Part shown: piece after piece, positions 1-5,021 of the stretch | Layout of the letters: each line of letters starts with the position of its first letter | Numbering within the stretch: position 1 is the first letter of the stretch | Assembly: GCA_016845285.1 (NCBI GenBank) | Contig: JAERSX010000631.1 | Span: forward strand, 1-5,021 | Direction: 5' to 3' | DNA from: Deltaproteobacteria bacterium | Lineage (GTDB): Bacteria; Myxococcota_A; UBA796; UBA2385 | Length of the DNA: 5,021 bases | Position numbers and translations under genes: made by a program | The notes under the pieces: model-generated | Told to the model about the DNA's origin: nothing | Databases searched by the model: none | What the model saw: the letters and a program-made list of their open reading frames with translations, nothing else

Positions 1-421
1 GATGGAGCAGGGTGCCTACCTGGAGACGGCGCTCACCAGCCCGGAGGCCCAGGCCGCTGCCTGGCGCGTGGTGCGCTTCCACCAGGCGCCCTTCTCCAAC
101 AGCCGCCACGGGGCAGGTGACGTGGGCAACCGCATGGTGCGCCAGCACTGGATCGATGTCATCGAAGGCGGGGGCGTAGACCTCGTGGTCAACGGCCACT
201 ACCACGCGTATGAGCGCGGTGAGCGGAACGGGGTCACCTACGTCATCAGCGGTGGTGGTGGAGCGACGGTCGACGACGAGATTATCGATGAATGGGACTT
301 CTTCGAGGTCATCGAGCAGACCCACCACTACGACATCATGGACGTGGACGCAGACCAGCTCGTCTGGGCCACCTACGATCTGAACGAGGAGCTCGTGGAC
401 GCGTTCACCCTCGAGCGCTGA
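1..421 (+). CDS. Metallophosphoesterase, purple-acid-phosphatase-like, C-terminal part (5' truncated by window edge)
   Basis: The visible 139 residues are the C-terminal end of a calcineurin-like metallophosphoesterase. Family members hydrolyse phosphate esters with a two-metal centre, and many purple-acid-phosphatase-like members are exported. Seen directly: a FHQAPFS segment with a His at visible residue 27 (family metal-ligand block xH), and NGHYHAYER at residues 64-72, the GHxH ligand block followed by the YER typical of the purple acid phosphatase branch. A Gly-rich strand, YVISGGGGA, follows, as expected for the last core strand. The N-terminal metal ligands (DxH, GDxx, GNHE) and any signal peptide lie upstream of the window. 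The ATG at position 2 is almost certainly internal, because it would remove half the catalytic core. The stop is TGA at 419-421. The ASST-family gene follows on the same strand after 118 bp, so co-transcription is possible. The substrate cannot be told from this fragment; it may be a phosphomonoesterase or phosphodiesterase. Confidence 0.87.
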   Translation, partial: MEQGAYLETALTSPEAQAAAWRVVRFHQAPFSNSRHGAGDVGNRMVRQHWIDVIEGGGVDLVVNGHYHAYERGERNGVTYVISGGGGATVDDEIIDEWDFFEVIEQTHHYDIMDVDADQLVWATYDLNEELVDAFTLER

Positions 422-511
422 GTGGAGCCCCGCCGAAGCGCCGACGTCTGGGCCGATGGTTCGTGGACGGCACTCGATCTGTGGGAGCTGTCCGTCGGAT
501 CGTGGGCTAGT

Positions 512-529
512 CTCTGGTGCAACCCAGAG
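512..529 (+). other. Small inverted repeat overlapping the ASST-gene ribosome binding site
   Basis: CTCTGG at 512-517 and CCAGAG at 524-529 are perfect 6-bp inverted arms around a 6-base loop (TGCAAC). In mRNA the 3' arm would pair bases that belong to the probable ribosome binding site. The pairing is short enough to be chance in GC-rich DNA. No U-run follows, so it is not an intrinsic terminator for the upstream phosphoesterase gene. Confidence 0.3.
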
Positions 530-533
530 CGAG
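526..533 (+). promoter_or_regulatory. Candidate ribosome binding site for the ASST-family gene
   Basis: AGAGCGAG is a purine-rich, weak Shine-Dalgarno-like stretch 6 bases before the ATG at 540. It supports the 540 start over the in-frame ATG at 456. Its first half lies in the 3' arm of a small inverted repeat (512-517 / 524-529). Confidence 0.4.
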
Positions 534-539
534 TCGTCC

Positions 540-2045
540 ATGTGCAGTCTCTCCCCGCGTCTTTCGATTGTCTGCCTCGTCGCCCTGGCCATGGGGTGTT
601 CGCCCGCCACCGTGGGGACCTCGGGCGATCCCCCGGCCTCGTCGGGTAGCGGCGATGACGGCGGCGATGACGGCGGCGATGACGGCGGCGACGACGGCGG
701 CTCCGGCACCGACGACACCGGCGAGGGTGGCGGTGACGGTCCCTTCTCCTGGGATCTGCACGACGAGATCGAGTCCCTCATCGTCGTGAGCTGGGATCAG
801 GAGACCGCGGGCACCGGCTACGTGGAGTACAGCTTCGACGACGGCGTGTGGCTCCAGAGCCCGGAGCGAAGCTTCGCGTCGGGCGCCGAGACCGAGCTCC
901 TCCTCGGGATCCCCTACGAGACCGACGTCGACATTCGCCTGGTCCAGGATGGTGAGACGAGCGAGGCCGTGTCGGCCACCACGGGCGACCTGCCGTCGAG
1001 GCTGCCGGTGCCCGAGTACGTCTCGGGTGATGCCGATCAGTGGTGGCAGGACGGCAACTACATCTACACCAGCATCAGCGAGAGCGAGAGCAACTGGGGC
1101 GGAGACCGCTTCTGGATGCTGATCATGGACCGTCAGGCGCGGGTGGTCTGGGCCATGCTGACGCCGGACGACCACTGGACCCTCTGGACGGAGGTCTCGC
1201 GGGACGGCCGCTCCCTCATGTGGGATCAGATCACCTTGTACGACTGGGGTGCCAGCGACCCCTCGATGATCCACAGGATGACCATCGACGGCACCATCAC
1301 CGAGACCATCGAGGCCGACGGTCACCACCACGCCTGGGACGAGCTCGCCGACGGCAGCTTCGTGTGGGGCGCCTACATCACGAGCAACGAGGAGTGGCTC
1401 CAGAAGCGCGACAGCGACGGCTCCGTGGAGACGCTCTGGAAGTGCTCCGACTACGAGGTCGAGCAGCTGGGCGACACCGCCACCAACTGCCACTCCAACT
1501 CGTGGTGGTGGCACGAAGACAGCGACACCTACCTGGTGAGCTTTCCCTCGTCTGCGGGTCGGGTGAAGGACACCGTGCTCCACATCGACGCCGAAGGAAA
1601 CACCTTGGACTCGTGGGGGCAGCTGAGCGACTGGGAGTTCGCCGACGAGGCCAACACCTTCGACTACCAGCACGGCGTCACCTTCACCCCGGAGGGCAAC
1701 CTCCTCGTGTCCACGCAGCTCACCCGTGCCAACGAGTACTACCAGAGCAACTACGACACCCTCGCCGTGCGGGAGTACGAGCTCGACTACGACAACAAGA
1801 TCATCCGACAGGTCTGGGCCTTCGGCGAAGACCAGGAGATCGCGGGGAACTACGCCGGCGAGGCCCACAGGCTCGAGAACGGCAACACGCTCCACAACTT
1901 CGGCACCGGCTCTCGTATGCGAGAGATCACCGCCGACGGTGAGCTGGTCTGGGACGTCAAGTTCCCCGACGGAAACACCGAGGGCAACGGGCGTCTCCAG
2001 GGGCGATCCGTGTTCTTGTCCGACCTCTACGACTTCGCGCCCTGA
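540..2045 (+). CDS. Arylsulfotransferase (ASST)-family beta-propeller lipoprotein
   Basis: This 501-residue exported protein resembles the ASST family, whose PAPS-independent members move sulfate from one phenolic ester to another phenol through a sulfo-histidine in a beta-propeller. Residues 1-20 look like a lipoprotein signal: hydrophobic run, then LAMGC with Cys20 as lipidation site. Met at -2 is atypical, so lipidation is likely but not certain. Ser21 would favour outer-membrane retention. A Gly/Asp/Thr-rich tether covers residues 35-68, then a beta-sandwich-like region (about 75-150) with SLIVVSWDQ and GYVEYSFDDG. The propeller part (about 160-501) carries repeated D-x-G strand ends and four His sites: HHH 262-264, CHSN 317-320, QHG 377-379 and EAHRLENGN 441-449. 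One may be the catalytic His; I cannot assign it without alignment. Cys302 and Cys317 could form a disulfide. The ATG at 540 is chosen over an in-frame ATG at 456 because only 540 puts a signal sequence at the N-terminus, and AGAGCGAG lies 6 bases upstream. Family call is fairly secure; actual sulfotransfer is inferred. Confidence 0.82.
   Translation: MCSLSPRLSIVCLVALAMGCSPATVGTSGDPPASSGSGDDGGDDGGDDGGDDGGSGTDDTGEGGGDGPFSWDLHDEIESLIVVSWDQETAGTGYVEYSFDDGVWLQSPERSFASGAETELLLGIPYETDVDIRLVQDGETSEAVSATTGDLPSRLPVPEYVSGDADQWWQDGNYIYTSISESESNWGGDRFWMLIMDRQARVVWAMLTPDDHWTLWTEVSRDGRSLMWDQITLYDWGASDPSMIHRMTIDGTITETIEADGHHHAWDELADGSFVWGAYITSNEEWLQKRDSDGSVETLWKCSDYEVEQLGDTATNCHSNSWWWHEDSDTYLVSFPSSAGRVKDTVLHIDAEGNTLDSWGQLSDWEFADEANTFDYQHGVTFTPEGNLLVSTQLTRANEYYQSNYDTLAVREYELDYDNKIIRQVWAFGEDQEIAGNYAGEAHRLENGNTLHNFGTGSRMREITADGELVWDVKFPDGNTEGNGRLQGRSVFLSDLYDFAP
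651..698 (+). repeat. Four-copy 12-bp tandem repeat encoding a GDDG linker
   Basis: The unit GGCGATGACGGC is present three times without change (651-662, 663-674, 675-686), followed by a fourth copy with one T-to-C change (GGCGACGACGGC, 687-698). In frame it encodes GDDG four times, residues 38-53 of the ASST-family lipoprotein. Because the unit is a multiple of three, gain or loss of copies would change linker length without breaking the frame. The acidic, flexible stretch fits a spacer between the lipid anchor and the folded domain. Confidence 0.9.
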
Positions 2046-2060
2046 GGCGAGGCGTGGGGC

Positions 2061-2669
2061 TCAGAGGCGGGCCTGCGACGTGGCCCGGCTGCTGCCGATG
2101 ACGGCGCGCACATCCTGGACGCTGCCGCTCGGCACCACCAGCTCGGCCTCCCAGGGTGGCTCGCCGGGCGTGGCGATCATGACCATGTAGGTGCCGGCGC
2201 CCAGGGTCCAGGCGCCCATGCCGCGCGCGTCGACCCGCTGGGTGCCGTCGGGCCGACACCCGTGCTCGCCGCCTGCGAAGTCCACCATCGCGTGTGGGAT
2301 CTCCTTTCCTTCGGTGTTGGTCACTTCGATGCGCACGACGCTCTCGCGGATCGACTCCAGCTCGACGGCGACCGCGCTGCCCGACGCACCGGCCAGTCCT
2401 GTCTGCTCTCCTGCGAGGCAGCTGCCCGCCTGAACGCGCACCGTCCACGCCGTGTACGGGGAGATGGCGAACCTTCCCTGGCCGTCGTGAGCGATGAGCC
2501 TCTGGCGTCCCTCGCTGGTCCGCACCTCCACCAGCGCGGCCGGCACGGCCTCGCCGCGGTGTTGGACCCGAACCTCGAGGTGTGCCTCGGGATCGATCTC
2601 GTCGGCGTGGGAGACCCCGGCCAGGCTCATCAGGAAGACGCACGACACCAACAGCTCGCGAACGAACAT
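2061..2669 (-). CDS. Secreted hypothetical protein with two beta-rich (Ig/carboxypeptidase-regulatory-like) repeats
   Basis: I do not recognise a specific family. The 202-residue product has a clear signal peptide: FVREL, a hydrophobic run to about residue 18, and a likely cut after VSHA (Ala22, before Asp23). The mature protein reads as two similar beta-rich modules, about 30-105 and 110-192. Each begins with a strand-like VxVxx...G/K..P.A.V (LEVRVQ...AVPAALVEV; VVRIEV...EIPHAMVDF) and contains one Cys (Cys84, Cys138) that could pair in the periplasm. The pattern is like small carboxypeptidase-regulatory or transthyretin-type beta sandwiches, which usually serve binding or structural roles; no catalytic motif is seen. 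The ATG at 2669 is chosen over one 36 bases further upstream because GGAG lies 5 bases before it and it puts the signal peptide at the N-terminus. It converges on the ASST-family gene with a 15-bp gap. Gene reality is well supported; function is unknown. Confidence 0.78.
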   Translation of the reverse strand: MFVRELLVSCVFLMSLAGVSHADEIDPEAHLEVRVQHRGEAVPAALVEVRTSEGRQRLIAHDGQGRFAISPYTAWTVRVQAGSCLAGEQTGLAGASGSAVAVELESIRESVVRIEVTNTEGKEIPHAMVDFAGGEHGCRPDGTQRVDARGMGAWTLGAGTYMVMIATPGEPPWEAELVVPSGSVQDVRAVIGSSRATSQARL

Positions 2670-2786
2670 CGGAACTCCAGCGCGACGGACTGCTTGGGTG
2701 TCCATCCACCCGGCTTCAGCACGTTCGCTCTGTCACAGTAACGACACCTCTTCGCGCGCCGATGACGGCGTGATGTCAAGCACCTG
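2670..2786. other. Intergenic region between the RNB ribonuclease and the secreted-protein gene
   Basis: These 117 bases lie between two minus-strand genes. On the minus strand a perfect TTGACA (2774-2779) resembles a -35 box, but no good -10 hexamer sits 16-18 bases downstream (CGCGAA at 17). A short inverted repeat, CGCCG 2757-2761 / CGGCG 2766-2770 with an ATGA loop, follows the ribonuclease stop, but no T-run comes after it on the minus strand. The region may hold a promoter for the secreted-protein gene; the evidence is weak. Confidence 0.3.
2675..2678 (-). promoter_or_regulatory. Ribosome binding site for the secreted hypothetical protein
   Basis: On the minus strand GGAG stands 5 bases before the ATG at 2669. 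The alternative upstream ATG at 2705 would add 12 residues, including Arg-Arg, ahead of the signal sequence. The spacing favours 2669. Confidence 0.5.
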
Positions 2787-4376
2787 TCAGGCCCCGCTGA
2801 CCCTCGGCCTGAGCCGCTCGGCGGCCTCTCCGGCGAGGTGCAGGGCCCAGCGGTCGGCGTCCGGATCCTGCCCGGCGATGGACAGGGCGAGGCGGTCGCC
2901 GAGGGTGAGCACCGGTGCGTCGGAGCCGAGCAGTTGGATCCCTTCCTCGTCCACGCGCAGGCGGTGCCCGGCCTGGCGCTCGAGGTGGTGGAGGTACACC
3001 TTGACATCGAGGGGTGGGTCTTCGAGTCGCACGTGGAGCTTGCGGCGGGTGAGGCCCATGAGCGTGCCCTGACGGAGGCCGCCGCCGTGGGCCAGATCCC
3101 CGGTGAAGACCCGGTCGAGCACCACCCGGTTGGCCTCGCGGTCGAGGGCCTTCTGGTGATTGGCGGAGCGCTCGGCCGCAGCGATCACCGCGTCGCGAAG
3201 GGACTGAGCGGCGCCTGCCTCTACCGGCCCGCTGGGGGGACCGCCGAGGCGCTCGGTGGCCTCGCCGTGGAGGTAGACCCCCACCACCTCGCGCATGGGT
3301 GCCGTGAAGCGTCCGTAGATGTCGGCGCCGATGCCGTGGTGGCCCCCGGGGGTCGCCGTGAAGCCGGCGCGGCCGCTGCTGACGATGGCCTGCCGGTGCA
3401 ACACCTCGGCGATGCGCCCGTCCTCCCCCTCGCTCGGCAGCGCCGAGAGCCAGTCTGCCAGCGTGCTGCGCTGCCGATTCCAGGCCCAGCGAGCCGGGTC
3501 CAGGCCCCGTCCCCGCACCATGGCGCGCACCCGCTGCTCGAGGGAGGCGAGGCGCCGCTCGGCTGGCGGTGGGTGCACCCGGTAGATGGGGTGGATGTCG
3601 GCGGCCTCTTCCACCAGGAAGCGGGCGCCCTCCACGTTGCAGAGCAGGGAGATCTGCTCGTTGTAGCGCTCGACATCGCGGCGCATGTCTTCGTAGGCGA
3701 CGACCTGGCCAGAGCCCTGCTGGGCCGACAGCTCCACCTCGCGTCGGCGGAAGGGCACCACCCCGCGCTCCTCGGCGCGGGCCATGCGTCGCCGTCCGGC
3801 CACCGCGAGGGCCCGGAGGCTCGCCTGCACCTCGGCATCACAGTGGGCAGGCCCGCTGCCGTCGTACCAGGCCTGCACGCCCTGGTAGCTGAGCTTGGCG
3901 CGGGAGCGCACCCTGGCCCGCTCGAGTCGGCGTTGCAGGACCTGGCCTTCTCCGTCGAGGTCGACGACGAACAGCAGCGCCCGTCGGTCCACCCCGGGGT
4001 TCAGGGAGACGATGTCCTCGGAGAGCACGTGGGGCAGCATGGGGACGACGAGTCCCGGCAGGTAGTAGCTGGAGCCTCGGCGCAGGGCTTCGTCCCACAG
4101 GGGGGTTCCCGGGCGGACGAAGTGGGCGGCGTCGGCGATGGCGTACCAGACCCGATGGCCATCGCTGAGGGACTCGACGAACAGGGCCTGATCGAGGTCT
4201 CTGGAGTGGGGCTCGTCGATGGTGCACAGCGGCAGGGGCGTGCGATCCACCAGGAGGGGGTCGTCGATGCCGGGCGAGCGCGCGAGGGCGTCGGCCTGGG
4301 ACTGCGCGGCGGGGCCGTGCTCGAGGGGGATCTGCAGGCGCTCGAGGAGCGCGCGGAGGCGGGGATGGACCGACAT
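2787..4376 (-). CDS. RNB-domain (RNase II/R family) ribonuclease, short form
   Basis: This 529-residue protein belongs to the RNase II/RNase R family of processive 3'-to-5' exoribonucleases that degrade single-stranded RNA in the cytoplasm using Mg2+. The active-site block TIDEPHSRDLDQAL (residues 52-65) aligns with the family TIDxxxxxDxDDA motif: Asp54, Asp60 and Asp62 are kept and the fourth acidic position is Gln63. Other family blocks: VPMLPHVLSEDIVSLNPG (111-128), NEQISLLCN (239-247), IYRVHPPP (264-271) and YGRFTAPMREVVGVYLH (354-370), where Arg362 matches the conserved basic residue near the active site. Residues about 431-514 look like the C-terminal S1-type RNA-binding barrel. Only about 45 residues precede the RNB core, so the two N-terminal cold-shock domains of classical RNase II and R (about 640-810 residues) are absent. 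The ATG at 4376 has only a poor, close GGGG upstream; the frame stays open to 4631 but would overlap the upstream gene. Catalytic function is likely; in vivo substrate is unknown. Confidence 0.88.
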   Translation of the reverse strand: MSVHPRLRALLERLQIPLEHGPAAQSQADALARSPGIDDPLLVDRTPLPLCTIDEPHSRDLDQALFVESLSDGHRVWYAIADAAHFVRPGTPLWDEALRRGSSYYLPGLVVPMLPHVLSEDIVSLNPGVDRRALLFVVDLDGEGQVLQRRLERARVRSRAKLSYQGVQAWYDGSGPAHCDAEVQASLRALAVAGRRRMARAEERGVVPFRRREVELSAQQGSGQVVAYEDMRRDVERYNEQISLLCNVEGARFLVEEAADIHPIYRVHPPPAERRLASLEQRVRAMVRGRGLDPARWAWNRQRSTLADWLSALPSEGEDGRIAEVLHRQAIVSSGRAGFTATPGGHHGIGADIYGRFTAPMREVVGVYLHGEATERLGGPPSGPVEAGAAQSLRDAVIAAAERSANHQKALDREANRVVLDRVFTGDLAHGGGLRQGTLMGLTRRKLHVRLEDPPLDVKVYLHHLERQAGHRLRVDEEGIQLLGSDAPVLTLGDRLALSIAGQDPDADRWALHLAGEAAERLRPRVSGA

Positions 4377-4473
4377 GAGCCCCAGGGTGCCACGCTCGGG
4401 CCTGCTGCCCAACGCCGGGCTCTCTTCGGGCCCCTGTGCGGCCGGATCTGCTGAGGGTGTGGGGGCCTGAGGT
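4377..4473. other. Gap between the CIA30-domain gene and the RNB ribonuclease gene
   Basis: The 97 bases between the two minus-strand genes show no clear promoter. A perfect 6-bp inverted repeat, GCCTGA 4465-4470 / TCAGGC 4474-4479 with a 3-base loop, overlaps the stop codon of the upstream gene but has no T-run after it, so it is a poor intrinsic terminator. Read-through into the ribonuclease gene is possible. Confidence 0.3.
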
Positions 4474-5021
4474 TCAGGCGCCGGAGCGGAGCACGCTGTC
4501 GATGGCGTGTCGGAGGGTCCAGGCGCCTTCGGCGGGAGGCTGTGCCTCGGCGTCGGCGAGGGCATCCTCGATGATGGCGGCCTCGCCAGGCGTGGGGCCG
4601 GGCTGCTCCAGCACCTGGCGCAAGGCTGCATCGTAGAGGTCTCGACACGCCCCCACCTCGCCGCGGTTGTACATGGGCACGCCGTCGGACACGGCCGCCT
4701 GGAGCATGGTCAGGAGCGGGTCTCGCGACGGGCTGTCCGATGGGCTCGCGCTCACCACCGAGATGTCCAGCACCTCGAGGGAGAAGGGGCCGGGCTGCTT
4801 GTCGGCCAGCAGCACACCGATGCTGGCGATCTGGTCGAGACCGGTGTCGAGGGCGGGGGCCCCGTCTACGGGCCGACCGAAGGAGGTGGGTCGGAAGTCG
4901 CGCAGGGGGACGAGCACCTCTGTCAGGCCGACCTCGGTGTCGAGGCGTACCCTGTAGGAGCCGGCTCGAAGGGGGACGTCGGCGCGGCGCAGGGTGAGGT
5001 CGTAGGTGCGGCCATCACCGT
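4474..5021 (-). CDS. CIA30-domain protein with extra C-terminal module (5' truncated by window edge)
   Basis: The minus-strand frame is open to the right edge, giving 181 visible residues plus stop. Residues 1-86 match the second half of a CIA30 domain (named after complex I intermediate-associated protein 30): GDGRTYDLTLRR at the start, then VPLRDFRPTSFGRPV (37-51), and the characteristic IGVLLADKQPGPFSLEV (67-83). CIA30 is a galactose-binding-like beta sandwich; in bacteria its members mostly have no known function, and a role in respiratory complex assembly should not be assumed. After the domain comes a 95-residue extension (87-181): a Ser/Pro-rich spacer, then a mostly helical segment with GVPMYNRGEVGAC (113-125) and AWTLRHAIDSVL near the end. 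The GTG at 4917 is not a credible start, because the domain continues unbroken upstream of it. Any signal peptide lies outside the window. Whether it works with the downstream ribonuclease is unknown. Confidence 0.78.
   Translation of the reverse strand, partial: GDGRTYDLTLRRADVPLRAGSYRVRLDTEVGLTEVLVPLRDFRPTSFGRPVDGAPALDTGLDQIASIGVLLADKQPGPFSLEVLDISVVSASPSDSPSRDPLLTMLQAAVSDGVPMYNRGEVGACRDLYDAALRQVLEQPGPTPGEAAIIEDALADAEAQPPAEGAWTLRHAIDSVLRSGA

Larger units (their letters stand above)
422..539 (+). other. Intergenic region between the phosphoesterase and ASST-family genes
   Basis: These 118 bases contain no convincing sigma-70-type promoter and no intrinsic terminator. Apart from the inverted repeat and ribosome binding site near 512-533, nothing recognisable is present. 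Transcription from the phosphoesterase gene into the ASST-family gene is possible. Confidence 0.35.

Noticed and set aside
456..539. Upstream ATG start for the ASST-family gene
   Set aside because: It would bury the lipoprotein signal sequence 28 residues inside the protein, and the added residues have no export or domain features.
651..698. CRISPR-like or regulatory repeat array
   Set aside because: The units are directly adjacent 12-bp copies without spacers and are explained by an in-frame GDDG protein linker.
507..1895. Long open frame (462 codons) on the minus strand opposite the ASST-family gene
   Set aside because: Its product is a Val/Gly/Arg-rich composition with no domain pattern, and it mirrors the codons of a strongly supported plus-strand gene. 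Such antisense frames are common in GC-rich DNA.
2042..2064. CTGAG / CTCAG inverted repeat spanning both convergent stop codons
   Set aside because: Only 5 bp with a 13-base loop and no T-run. It arises largely because opposing TGA stop codons are complementary.
2755..2772. CGCCG-ATGA-CGGCG hairpin downstream of the RNB gene as a terminator
   Set aside because: A short stem with no U-tract on the minus strand; it does not meet the pattern of an intrinsic terminator.
2751..2779. Sigma-70-like promoter (TTGACA at 2774-2779, minus strand)
   Set aside because: The -35 match is perfect, but the hexamer at 17-base spacing is CGCGAA, and the nearest TA-rich hexamer (TACTGT, 2735-2740) is 33 bases away. 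The hexamer could be chance.
2838..4454. Long open frame (538 codons) on the plus strand opposite the RNB ribonuclease
   Set aside because: The opposite strand carries clear RNB catalytic motifs; this frame has low-complexity Gly/Ala/Val/His content and no recognisable motif. It is an antisense shadow.
4377..4631. 85-residue N-terminal extension of the RNB protein
   Set aside because: The extension is Pro/Ser/Ala-rich without domain features, and most of it would overlap the CIA30-domain gene in another frame. Its absence of stops is explained by GC content.

Overview
This is a GC-rich, gene-dense bacterial window of about 5 kb holding five protein-coding genes. Two are cut by the window edges. 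No RNA gene, CRISPR array, insertion sequence or phage gene was seen. The high GC content, an exported protein with an Asp/Gly/Thr-rich tether after a lipoprotein-type signal, and several poorly characterised secreted proteins suggest a Myxococcota or related former deltaproteobacterial genome. That placement is inference; nothing in the window is a taxonomic marker.

Left part, plus strand: positions 1-421 carry the C-terminal end of a metallophosphoesterase with a purple-acid-phosphatase-like GHxH-YER metal-binding block. After a 118-bp gap comes a complete gene (540-2045) for a probable lipoprotein of the arylsulfotransferase (ASST) beta-propeller family, tethered by a Gly-Asp repeat linker. 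Both proteins probably act outside the cytoplasm on ester groups, one on phosphate and the other on sulfate. No evidence beyond adjacency links them.

Middle and right part, minus strand: the ASST gene converges, with only 15 bp between stop codons, on a gene for a small secreted protein of unknown function with two beta-rich repeats (2061-2669). About 117 bp upstream of that start ends a ribonuclease of the RNB (RNase II/R) family (2787-4376). It lacks the usual N-terminal cold-shock domains and has Gln at one of the four active-site acidic positions. Upstream of it, and running off the right edge, is the C-terminal part of a CIA30-domain protein (4474-5021) with an extra helical C-terminal module. 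The three minus-strand genes could be partly co-transcribed, but gaps of 97 and 117 bp make a tight operon doubtful.

No clearly new multi-gene system is visible. The most noteworthy points are the short RNB enzyme with a variant active site, the unexplained C-terminal module on the CIA30 protein, and the tethered ASST-family lipoprotein.
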